Below are positions 1-6,203 of a stretch of 6,590 bases of DNA, in pieces. Location: NCBI GenBank assembly GCA_018267795.1, contig JAFDXS010000149.1, positions 1 to 6,590 on the forward strand, written 5' to 3'. The number at the start of each line of letters is the position of its first letter. Positions within the stretch are counted from its first letter, which is position 1. Position numbers and translations under genes: made by a program. The stretch is from Bacteroidota bacterium. Its GTDB lineage: Bacteria > Bacteroidota > Bacteroidia > Chitinophagales > Chitinophagaceae. The notes under the pieces are model-generated. The model was not told the DNA's origin. It ran no database searches and worked only from the letters and a program-made list of their open reading frames with translations.

Positions 1-1306
1 GTCTTGGTATTTCAGGATTTTTTACGCGCATTATCCATACACCGGCGCATACAAGGATAAAGGCAAACAAAGTACCTATACTTGTCATATCTCCTACTAT
101 ATCGCCGGGCACAAACGCTGCAAAGCCGCCTACCAGTACAAGAAATATCCAATTTGATTTATAAGGCGTCTGGAACCTGGGATGCAGATCTGAAAATATT
201 TTAGGTATCAATCCATCATTACTCATGGAGTAAAACACGCGCGATTGTCCCATCAGCATTACCAGTATTACAGATGAAAAACCTGCGAGTATGGCTACTG
301 TCACCAGGTTAGCCAGCCAACCGTAGCCTGTCATGTATGTTTTAATTGCATAAGCCACTGATGCTTCCTTACCCACAGTTCGGAAATCGTGTATGCTACC
401 AATGCCGGTAAGTACATGCGCGAATAAAATATAAAGCACGGTACATATAGCCAGGGAGCCTAATATCCCTATTGGCATATCACGTTTCGGGTTTTTGCTT
501 TCCTGTGCAGCAGTAGATACCGCATCGAAACCAATGAATGCAAAGAAAACCACACCTGCTGCGCCAAGTATACCTAATATACCTCCATAATTATGAGATA
601 CCCCCTCAGTATCAACGTAAGTAGATGGCTGAGGTATGTAAGGCGTATGATTAGCCGGGGATATATAAGACCAGCCGAGTACGATAAAGAGTATTACAAT
701 GGCTACTTTACTTATTACTATAATGCCATTGAAAATAGCCGATTCTTTTATACCGCGTATCAGCAGCAAGGTTATCATAAAAATGATAAATAAGGCTGGT
801 AAGTTCATGATACCCTGCTCTATAACAACGCCGTGTGCATCGCGTAGCCGCTCAAAAGGGGAATGCGACCAGGCAAAAGGGACTCGCAATCCAAATATCT
901 CCAGTAGCTTATTAAGGTATTCACTCCAGGCAATACCTACCGTGGCGGCACCCACCGCATATTCCAGCACTAGATCCCAGCCTATTATCCAGGCTACGAA
1001 CTCGCCCATGGTAGCATACGAATAGGTATATGCACTGCCCGCTACAGGTATCATAGAGGCAAACTCTGCATAGCAAAGACCTGCAAAAGCACAGCCTATA
1101 GCAGCTACGATGAAGCCTATGGTTACTGATGGGCCCGCATTATTAGCCGCTGCGGCAGCAGTACGCACAAATAAGCCGGCGCCGATAATGGCGCCAATAC
1201 CTAAAGCAACAAGATTACCAGCACTAAGGGTGCGCTTAAGCCCCCCGTTATCGCCGGATGAATCTATAATGAGTTCAGAAAGAGGTTTTTTTGTAAATAA
1301 GCCCAT
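1..1306 (-). CDS. APC-superfamily amino acid permease, CAT/YfnA-like (C-terminus off the left edge)
   Basis: This is an inner-membrane amino acid transporter, presumably a proton-coupled importer by analogy with the bacterial CAT family. I translated it by hand from ATG 1306-1304. The frame stays open for 435 codons to the window edge, so the stop and probably the last helix or tail are missing. The APC signatures are visible. The unwound substrate-binding TM1 is GIGAIIGAGLFV (residues 36-47). PVAGSAYTYSY follows TM2 (87-97). TM6 and the loop after it carry FFAFIGFDAVSTAAQES (254-270) followed by KNPKRDMPIGI. TM8 is followed by GQSRVFYSMSNDGLIP (353-368). About eleven hydrophobic segments can be counted. 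The loop at about 143-165 between TM3 and TM4 is typical of CAT-like members. No Shine-Dalgarno precedes the start. A 7-bp inverted repeat lies 20 bases upstream. The exact substrate (cationic or branched/neutral amino acids) cannot be told. The family assignment is firm. Confidence 0.93.
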   Translation of the reverse strand, partial: MGLFTKKPLSELIIDSSGDNGGLKRTLSAGNLVALGIGAIIGAGLFVRTAAAAANNAGPSVTIGFIVAAIGCAFAGLCYAEFASMIPVAGSAYTYSYATMGEFVAWIIGWDLVLEYAVGAATVGIAWSEYLNKLLEIFGLRVPFAWSHSPFERLRDAHGVVIEQGIMNLPALFIIFMITLLLIRGIKESAIFNGIIVISKVAIVILFIVLGWSYISPANHTPYIPQPSTYVDTEGVSHNYGGILGILGAAGVVFFAFIGFDAVSTAAQESKNPKRDMPIGILGSLAICTVLYILFAHVLTGIGSIHDFRTVGKEASVAYAIKTYMTGYGWLANLVTVAILAGFSSVILVMLMGQSRVFYSMSNDGLIPKIFSDLHPRFQTPYKSNWIFLVLVGGFAAFVPGDIVGDMTSIGTLFAFILVCAGVWIMRVKNPEIPR

Positions 1307-1326
1307 ATTTTGGTTTGCGGGTTAAA

Positions 1327-1348
1327 GGCTAAAGATAATAGTTTAGCC
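1327..1348. promoter_or_regulatory. Perfect inverted repeat GGCTAAA-N8-TTTAGCC upstream of the permease
   Basis: Two exact 7-bp arms (1327-1333 and 1342-1348) flank an 8-base AT-rich spacer. The dyad sits 20 bases upstream of the permease ATG on the minus strand, inside the 157-base spacer between two divergent genes. On the minus strand the right part of the dyad includes TATCTTTA (1337-1330), which differs from the Bacteroidota -7 element TAnnTTTG only in its last base. The dyad could therefore be an operator overlapping the permease promoter, or a small 5'-UTR hairpin. A dyad of this size is seen directly; its regulatory role is inference. Confidence 0.4.
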
Positions 1349-1425
1349 GAAATATGGACAACCTGCTACTTAAATCCCCCTAATGGCGGCAGCAAATGTT
1401 AGTAAAAATAAAATCTTATGCCTGC

Positions 1426-1459
1426 CTTGCCTACCGTTTAATATTTTACTGTAGGTTTG
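1426..1459 (+). promoter_or_regulatory. Bacteroidota-type promoter candidate (CTTG - 22 bases - TAGGTTTG)
   Basis: TAGGTTTG at 1452-1459 matches the -7 consensus TAnnTTTG exactly. CTTG at 1426-1429, 22 bases upstream, is a fair match to the -33 TTTG/TTG element. If the usual geometry holds, transcription would begin around 1463-1467, at or next to the ATG at 1464, leaving essentially no 5' leader. The element is seen in the sequence; activity and start site are inferred. Confidence 0.45.
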
Positions 1460-1463
1460 GCAC

Positions 1464-2348
1464 ATGATTCGGAAATTTGCTGCTTTCAGCTCTATATTCA
1501 TTACAATTTTCATATTTATCTCATCAATCGCCTTTGCCCAGCCTCAACTCCCGGATATAGCCGGCGCGGCAGACAAAGGAGTGATTGTGCTTACATGGCA
1601 ATGCCAATATGATGGTATCAAATCAATTTCCGTTCAGCGATCATCAGACAGCCTGCACAATTTTTCAACCGTAGGCTATGTAAAAAATGTAAAGAAAGGT
1701 GTACAGGCATTTGTTGATGGCCATCCGCTGCCGGGAAAAAACTGGTATCAGCTTACAATAGTATTCAGTTCTGATCTCAACTGGACAAGTAATAAAATAA
1801 AACTCATAGTAGATAGCAGTACACTTATTAATCAAAACGTAGTGCTACCTCCTAACGATTCACTGCAAAAACTATTGGTAACAGCTGAGGGTAATGGCAA
1901 GAAAACGATAAAATCAAAATCTGGTATTGTAGTAACAATAGATTCTACCGGCAAAAAAGGTGATGTAAAGGCTACCAGCTCTACGGATACAGCAGGCAAT
2001 ATTGCATCTGCTAATTCGGTAGATTCCATTTCAAAAAAGGTGCATCATATCTCCATCTCTTTAGATACTGATCCTACGGCTGTCAATCCTTACACTTTTA
2101 TCAAGTCGCACTATGTATTTACAAACCCTCTTACCGGGCATGTAAATATGGAATTACCGGAAATTACCAGCCATCATTATTCTGTAAAGTTTTTTGATGA
2201 TAAGGACAGACAAATAATGGAAGTACCGCATATCACAGCCTCACCCATTATTATAGACAAGCGCAATTTTCAGAAAAAGGGAATTTACAAATTTGAGCTG
2301 CGGAAAGACAGGGCTATCTTAGAAACCGGGTATATAACAATCTATTAG
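1464..2348 (+). CDS. Secreted hypothetical protein with Fn3-like and T9SS-CTD-like domains
   Basis: I do not recognise a named family for this 294-residue protein. It begins with a clear signal peptide (MIRKF, then a hydrophobic run to about residue 24, with probable cleavage after AFA at 25). Residues about 38-117 look like a fibronectin type III-like beta-sandwich: a VLTWQ strand, then VQRSSD, then a glycine-containing turn before WYQLTI. These repeat the layout common in Bacteroidota cell-surface proteins. Residues about 131-195 are a Ser/Thr/Lys/Asp-rich linker without hydrophobic segments. Residues about 206-294 resemble a type A T9SS sorting domain: NPLTG at 221-225, a YSVKFFDD strand near 239-246, and a KKGIYKFEL strand near 271-279 close to the end. 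The match is imperfect because the usual D-x-x-G-K turn reads DKDRQ. It is expected to be periplasmic or exported to the surface. The start is fixed by the signal peptide. It converges on the next gene, with 4 bases between stop codons. Confidence 0.85.
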   Translation: MIRKFAAFSSIFITIFIFISSIAFAQPQLPDIAGAADKGVIVLTWQCQYDGIKSISVQRSSDSLHNFSTVGYVKNVKKGVQAFVDGHPLPGKNWYQLTIVFSSDLNWTSNKIKLIVDSSTLINQNVVLPPNDSLQKLLVTAEGNGKKTIKSKSGIVVTIDSTGKKGDVKATSSTDTAGNIASANSVDSISKKVHHISISLDTDPTAVNPYTFIKSHYVFTNPLTGHVNMELPEITSHHYSVKFFDDKDRQIMEVPHITASPIIIDKRNFQKKGIYKFELRKDRAILETGYITIY

Positions 2349-2368
2349 AGCCTTATTGGTTATCACCC
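2328..2368. terminator. Interrupted inverted repeat across two convergent stop codons (weak terminator candidate)
   Basis: GGGT (2328-2331), ATAAC (2334-2338) and AAT (2339-2341) can pair with ATT (2355-2357), GTTAT (2359-2363) and ACCC (2365-2368). This leaves one small internal loop, a single-base bulge at 2358 and a 13-base apical loop containing both stop codons. There is no T-tract on either side, so this is not a canonical intrinsic terminator. Because the two genes face each other, the structure would be present in both transcripts. The pairing may be coincidental. Confidence 0.22.
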
Positions 2369-2979
2369 ATTTCCTGTGCCTGTAGCATTTGCTCCCATTC
2401 CGGGCCCAGGCGAAGTGTATTTCCTGCATATAGCTTCATTATATATACCATATCTTCGGCATCCCAGGAGTAAACACCTTTTGCGAAGTTCACAGTATAA
2501 CCTTCATAGCTGAAGCAGAGATTGCCATTGTGATGAAGACTTTGTACCAGGTGCTCATGCGTTTCAAATCCAAAATAATCGAAGCTATGTCCTTTTAGAG
2601 GATGATCAGTTTTATGTCCCTTTCCCGCGTAGTGCAGTGGGCCCATATTTTGCCAGCTATAGCGTGCGCTATGAATAGAAAATGGAGTTTTGCGCACAAT
2701 GACAAGATCATTTTTACCCAACAGTAATTTTTCTGTTTCAAAAAGGCGCGACAATAGTCTGTAAGATGCCATAAGATAAAGTACCGACGCTCCGCAGGCT
2801 GCTACCCAATGTGCCAGCTTACCTGATAATGGCAAGGCCTGCAGTAAGAAAATGGTAGCCATGCCGGTAGTAAAAAGAAACTCTGCAAGGAAAAGAATTT
2901 TGATCCTTGTTTGCAACCGATTGCCTAATGAGATAAGTAATTGGGAGTCGCCCCAATTATATGTAATTTTTTTGGACAT
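2353..2979 (-). CDS. Hypothetical protein with two membrane helices and a soluble C-terminal domain
   Basis: This 208-residue protein belongs to no family I can name. A short basic and amphipathic N-terminus is followed by two hydrophobic helices (about residues 27-49 and 55-76) separated by a very short turn. A soluble region follows, from about 80 to 208. The two-helix hairpin followed by a small mixed alpha/beta domain resembles the layout of bacterial PH-like (DUF304/bPH) or YcxB-like membrane proteins, but no diagnostic motif confirms that. The soluble part is rich in aromatic residues and histidine (for example HSFDYFGFETHEH at 131-143) and ends with a polar tail. The short hairpin turn suggests that both termini are cytoplasmic. 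ATG at 2979 follows the lipB stop by 25 bases with no -7 element between, so it is probably cotranscribed downstream of lipB. No signal peptide, catalytic motif or lipoprotein box was seen. Confidence 0.8.
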   Translation of the reverse strand: MSKKITYNWGDSQLLISLGNRLQTRIKILFLAEFLFTTGMATIFLLQALPLSGKLAHWVAACGASVLYLMASYRLLSRLFETEKLLLGKNDLVIVRKTPFSIHSARYSWQNMGPLHYAGKGHKTDHPLKGHSFDYFGFETHEHLVQSLHHNGNLCFSYEGYTVNFAKGVYSWDAEDMVYIMKLYAGNTLRLGPEWEQMLQAQEMGDNQ

Positions 2980-3004
2980 AGGTATAAAGTGTAGGTGTCA
3001 CTCA

Positions 3005-3748
3005 TTATAAATATAAGGATTCTTTTTCAGACATGGAAACTATTTCTGCGTTGAACAATTTTCCAAATTCTTCCCTTAATATATCCTTCACCTCTTGCAT
3101 ATCTACCTTTTTGCCCAGTTCCTTTTCTATGGAAGTCACCCCTTTATCCGTGAACCCGCAGGGTACAATGTAATCGAAGTAGCGAAGATCTGTATTTACG
3201 TTCAGTGCAAAGCCATGCATGGTTATCCACCGGCTGCAGCGTACACCCATAGCGCAGATCTTGCGGGCTCTTGCGGGGTTCTGCGGGTCCAGCCACACAC
3301 CGGCGGCCCCGGGCAATCTGTCTCCTTCAATACCGTATTGTGCTAGTGTCCTGATTATTGCCTCTTCCAGTCTTCGCATATACTTACCCAGATCTGTAAA
3401 GAACAGCTCAAGGTCCAGGATGGGGTACCCTACTATCTGTCCAGGGCCATGATAGGTAATATCCCCTCCCCGGTTTGTTTTGTAAAATGATACGTCCAGC
3501 TCCTTCAGTCGGCTGTCATTCACCAGGAGGTTTTCCATGTGGCCGCTCTTCCCTAATGTGTACACATTAGGATGCTCGCAGAAGAAGAGAAAATTAGTAG
3601 TGTCTATGGAAGCAGGCCGCTCAGTTTCAGGCTTGCTATACCATTGCGATTTAGCCTGGAGATTTTCCTGTAATAATGCTTCCTGCTTCTGCCAGGCTGC
3701 GCCATATTCTATATCGCCCAGGTCCTGAAAATAGATTTTCTGCCTCAT
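3005..3748 (-). CDS. lipB: Lipoyl(octanoyl) transferase LipB
   Basis: LipB moves an octanoyl group from octanoyl-ACP to a lysine of lipoyl domains (2-oxoacid dehydrogenase E2 subunits, glycine cleavage H protein), and LipA then inserts sulfur. It acts in the cytoplasm. The 247-residue product shows the family core: RGGDITYHGPGQ (93-104), the catalytic lysine in RKICAMGVR (Lys163) and the catalytic cysteine in IVPCGFTDKGVTS (Cys197). The Lys-Cys spacing of 34 residues equals that of E. coli LipB (Lys135/Cys169). The protein is longer than the 213-residue E. coli enzyme, largely through an insert at about 33-52 and a C-terminal extension. I chose ATG 3748. The frame can be extended 12 codons to a TTG at 3784, but that start adds non-conserved residues and lies inside a possible -7 element. 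The hypothetical membrane protein follows after 25 bases, probably in the same operon. lipA is not in the window. Confidence 0.96.
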   Translation of the reverse strand: MRQKIYFQDLGDIEYGAAWQKQEALLQENLQAKSQWYSKPETERPASIDTTNFLFFCEHPNVYTLGKSGHMENLLVNDSRLKELDVSFYKTNRGGDITYHGPGQIVGYPILDLELFFTDLGKYMRRLEEAIIRTLAQYGIEGDRLPGAAGVWLDPQNPARARKICAMGVRCSRWITMHGFALNVNTDLRYFDYIVPCGFTDKGVTSIEKELGKKVDMQEVKDILREEFGKLFNAEIVSMSEKESLYL

Positions 3749-3781
3749 AAAACAACTGCAATTTACAACATACCGTGCTAT

Positions 3782-3789
3782 CAAAAATT
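3782..3789 (-). promoter_or_regulatory. Possible -7 element for lipB (AATTTTTG)
   Basis: On the minus strand, AATTTTTG matches TAnnTTTG at all defined positions but the first. It would place the transcript start about 30 bases upstream of the ATG at 3748. No good -33 TTTG is seen at the right distance, so this is a weak call. It is the only near-match to the element that I found between the two divergent starts on this strand. Confidence 0.25.
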
Positions 3790-3849
3790 CACCCGCATCC
3801 TGCCCCTTAATACAGGCTTAGTTTACGATTTTATTAACAGCAAAACCGT

Positions 3850-3857
3850 TACATTTG
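3850..3857 (+). promoter_or_regulatory. Bacteroidota -7 element (TACATTTG) for the Prc-like protease
   Basis: TACATTTG is an exact match to TAnnTTTG. It lies 47 bases before the ATG at 3905, which gives a normal leader of about 40 bases. The -33 region is weak: the nearest candidate is TTTA at 3822-3825, 24 bases upstream. A second copy of the ATTTGT hexamer follows 10 bases later (3853-3858 and 3863-3868). A purine-rich AAGAGAA at 3896-3902 just before the start may help ribosome binding. Confidence 0.42.
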
Positions 3858-3904
3858 TTAGAATTTGTCATAAGTTTTTAAATATTATCAGATTTAAGAG
3901 AATT

Positions 3905-6103
3905 ATGTTGCGATTCATGAAGAATAAAATTTTAATACCGTTAATAGTATTGGGCGCTTTGGCTGCCTTTTTTTCATTTAAATATAGCGGTAGCGATTCG
4001 GGAGGAGAAGAAAAGAAAGTAGCAGTGCTGGAAACAGTAATGAAGGCTATAAAGGAAGGTCACTATTCACCACGCGAAATAAATGACACTTTTTCATCTC
4101 ATGTCTATCATAAAGTGTTAGAGGAGGACTATGAGAAAAAGTTTTTTACCCAGCAGGATATAAACCAGCTTAGCAAATATGAGTTCCAGATAGATGATGA
4201 AATCAACAGTGGTTCGCTGGAGTTTTATCATGCTGTAAATGATATTTTCGTACGCGATGTAAAAAATGCTGAGAACTACTATAAAGAGATTTTAAAAACG
4301 CCTTTTGTATTTAACGGCAATGACTCTGTGTATGTAGATGGAGATAAAATGACCTATGCTGCCGATACAAATGCGCTGAAGGATCGCTGGCGCACTTATC
4401 TTAAATATCGTGTGTTAGCCAAATATGTGGACCTGAAGAATGCACAGCAAAAAAAGATAGACAACAAAGATACTTCTCTGAAACAACCCAAAACGGATGC
4501 CCAACTGGAAGTAGAAGCACGTGATGCCGTGAGAAAAAACCAGGAAAGCTATTTCAAACGTCTGAATAAGATAAAAGAAGATGACCGCTTCTCAGCATAT
4601 ATTAATGCTATTACCGGTACAGAAGATCCGCATACAGATTATTTCCCGCCTCGTGCCAAGCAGCGTTTTGATGAAGAAATGTCTGGTACCTTCTTTGGTA
4701 TAGGCGCCCAGTTGCAGCAGGATGGTGGCAAAATAAAGATTGTAGCTATAATAACAGGCAGCCCGTGCTGGAAACAAGGAGAGCTAAAAGCAGGCGATGA
4801 AATAATGAAGGTAGCCCAGGGCAGCGCAGAACCTGTGGACATAGAAGGCTACGAAATAGATGATGCAGTACAGCTGATACGTGGCAAAAAAGGTACTGAA
4901 GTTCGCTTGACAATAAAAGAACCAAGCGGTGCAATAAAAGTAATACCCATAGTAAGAGGTGAGGTACAGCAGGAAGATATTTTTGCAAAATCTGTGATAA
5001 TAAAAAGTAAAGGCGGCCCTGTAGGCTACATATACCTGCGCGAATTTTATTCTGACTTCCAGCATATAAATGGTCGTCGCTCGGCAGAAGATGTGAAGAA
5101 TGAAGTGTTGAAGCTTAAAGCAGCGGGAGTAAAAGGAATCATCCTTGACTTGCGCGACAATGGCGGCGGCTCACTTAGCGATGTAGTGGATATGGCAGGC
5201 ATCTTTATAGACAATGGTCCGGTGGTGCAGGTAAGAAGCAGCGATGCAGCGCCTATGACATTAAAGGACAATGCAAATGGAGCGCTTTATGATGGCCCTA
5301 TGGCTGTAATGGTAAATGAAAACAGTGCATCAGCGTCTGAAATTATGGCTGCAGCACTTCAGGATTATAAACGTGCAGTAGTAGTAGGCTCTACTACCTA
5401 TGGCAAGGGTACTGTACAAAAAGTGATACCTCTTGATGAGTTCCTGGATCCAATGACCCGCGTAAAGCTTAACAGTATTAGCGACAGCAACAAACTGGCA
5501 AGTACAGATGCTGCTGAAAGTTCTTTGGGCGCTTTAAAGATCACTGTTCAGAAATTCTACCGTGTTACAGGTGCATCTACTCAGTTGAAGGGTGTAACAC
5601 CTGATATTATGCTTCCCGATCCTTATGTTTCTCCTAACAATGGCGAACGCCATGATAAGGCAGCCCTTAGATGGGATGTAATACCACCTTCTGACTTTAA
5701 ACCATCTAACAGTGTAGGTAACATACCTGAGTTAGCGAGTCTTAGCCAGGGAAGAATAGCAATGGACCCTACTTTCCGCTTAATAATGCAAACTGGTCAA
5801 AGAGTGCAGGCAGAACAACGAAAAAATGCCTACTCCTTAAATGAAACAGAATACCGCAAAGAGCTGGAAGAAAATAATGCAATAACCAAAAAGCTGGAAG
5901 AACTGCAGAAAAAAGCAACTCCTTACGAAATAACAAACCTGAAGGAAGATATGAGCCGTGTAAATGCAGACAGCGCTTCTGTAGCAAAAAACAACGACTG
6001 GATCAAGAACCTGAAGAAGGACGTATATATTGCAGAAACAGTGAATATAGTGAACGATATGGCTAAGGGTGGTAAGAAAGTGACCATAAACAGTAAACGA
6101 TAG
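3905..6103 (+). CDS. prc: C-terminal (tail-specific) processing protease, Prc/Tsp type, peptidase family S41
   Basis: This periplasmic serine protease cleaves proteins from exposed, non-polar C-termini. In proteobacteria Prc processes envelope proteins and controls peptidoglycan hydrolases; the substrates here are unknown. The 732-residue product has an N-terminal hydrophobic segment (residues 8-24) with no obvious cleavage site, so it may be membrane anchored. It also has an N-terminal helical TSP domain (about 35-250), a PDZ domain (about 258-345, FFGIGAQL at the start) and the S41 core (about 370-570). RDNGGGSL at 417-424 contributes the conserved glycine turn. SASASE (474-479) carries the nucleophile Ser476, and TYGKGTVQ carries Lys501. 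The spacing of 25 equals Ser452/Lys477 of E. coli precursor Prc. The C-terminal domain (about 590-722) matches the E. coli Prc tail (DUF3340) in RIAMDPTF (617-624) and ETVNI (711-715). It has a charged coiled-coil-like stretch at 640-690. ATG 3917 is an alternative start, but 3905 is better spaced from the purine-rich AAGAGAA. It is probably monocistronic, ending at a strong terminator. Confidence 0.95.
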   Translation: MLRFMKNKILIPLIVLGALAAFFSFKYSGSDSGGEEKKVAVLETVMKAIKEGHYSPREINDTFSSHVYHKVLEEDYEKKFFTQQDINQLSKYEFQIDDEINSGSLEFYHAVNDIFVRDVKNAENYYKEILKTPFVFNGNDSVYVDGDKMTYAADTNALKDRWRTYLKYRVLAKYVDLKNAQQKKIDNKDTSLKQPKTDAQLEVEARDAVRKNQESYFKRLNKIKEDDRFSAYINAITGTEDPHTDYFPPRAKQRFDEEMSGTFFGIGAQLQQDGGKIKIVAIITGSPCWKQGELKAGDEIMKVAQGSAEPVDIEGYEIDDAVQLIRGKKGTEVRLTIKEPSGAIKVIPIVRGEVQQEDIFAKSVIIKSKGGPVGYIYLREFYSDFQHINGRRSAEDVKNEVLKLKAAGVKGIILDLRDNGGGSLSDVVDMAGIFIDNGPVVQVRSSDAAPMTLKDNANGALYDGPMAVMVNENSASASEIMAAALQDYKRAVVVGSTTYGKGTVQKVIPLDEFLDPMTRVKLNSISDSNKLASTDAAESSLGALKITVQKFYRVTGASTQLKGVTPDIMLPDPYVSPNNGERHDKAALRWDVIPPSDFKPSNSVGNIPELASLSQGRIAMDPTFRLIMQTGQRVQAEQRKNAYSLNETEYRKELEENNAITKKLEELQKKATPYEITNLKEDMSRVNADSASVAKNNDWIKNLKKDVYIAETVNIVNDMAKGGKKVTINSKR

Positions 6104-6117
6104 AGTTTTAAAGCATA

Positions 6118-6161
6118 TTTAAAGAAAAAGTCCTGGTAATTGCCGGGACTTTTTCTTTAAA
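6118..6161 (+). terminator. Strong intrinsic terminator after the protease gene
   Basis: A 19-bp stem (6118-6136 with 6143-6161) closes on a 6-base loop TAATTG. Its only imperfection is one T-G wobble pair. The GC-rich core GTCCTGG/CCGGGAC near the loop is followed by TTTTTCTTT, as a rho-independent terminator requires. The A-rich left arm mirrors the T-rich right arm, so the opposite strand would form an equally good terminator. It begins 14 bases after the TAG of the protease gene. Confidence 0.92.
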
Positions 6162-6187
6162 AACAAACTAAGTTTTCCGCTTTCATT

Positions 6188-6195
6188 TACCTTTG
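6188..6195 (+). promoter_or_regulatory. Bacteroidota -7 element (TACCTTTG) just before the DUF5683 gene
   Basis: TACCTTTG matches TAnnTTTG exactly. It lies 8 bases upstream of the proposed TTG start at 6204 and downstream of the terminator, so it would give the next gene its own promoter. No convincing -33 TTTG is found 17-23 bases upstream. The expected transcript start (about 6199-6203) leaves only a few leader bases. Confidence 0.4.
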
Positions 6196-6203
6196 AGGCA
6201 ATT

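Noticed and set aside
593..1325. Open frames on the plus strand opposite the permease
   Set aside because: The minus strand encodes a continuous, clearly recognisable permease across this region; the plus-strand translations have no family-like features and are shadows.
1393..1400. AACATTTG on the minus strand as the permease -7 element
   Set aside because: It differs from TAnnTTTG at the first base, has no -33 match at a suitable distance, and would leave a long leader; not strong enough to list.
3095..3728. Several short plus-strand frames opposite lipB
   Set aside because: They lie wholly inside lipB, which has intact catalytic motifs, and their translations look like antisense noise.
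3749..3784. TTG start for lipB adding 12 N-terminal residues
   Set aside because: The extra residues are not typical of LipB, the TTG overlaps a possible -7 element, and an ATG at 3748 directly precedes the conserved N-terminus.
4592..5271. Minus-strand frames inside the protease gene
   Set aside because: They overlap the PDZ and S41 regions of a well-supported gene and have no recognisable motif or promoter.
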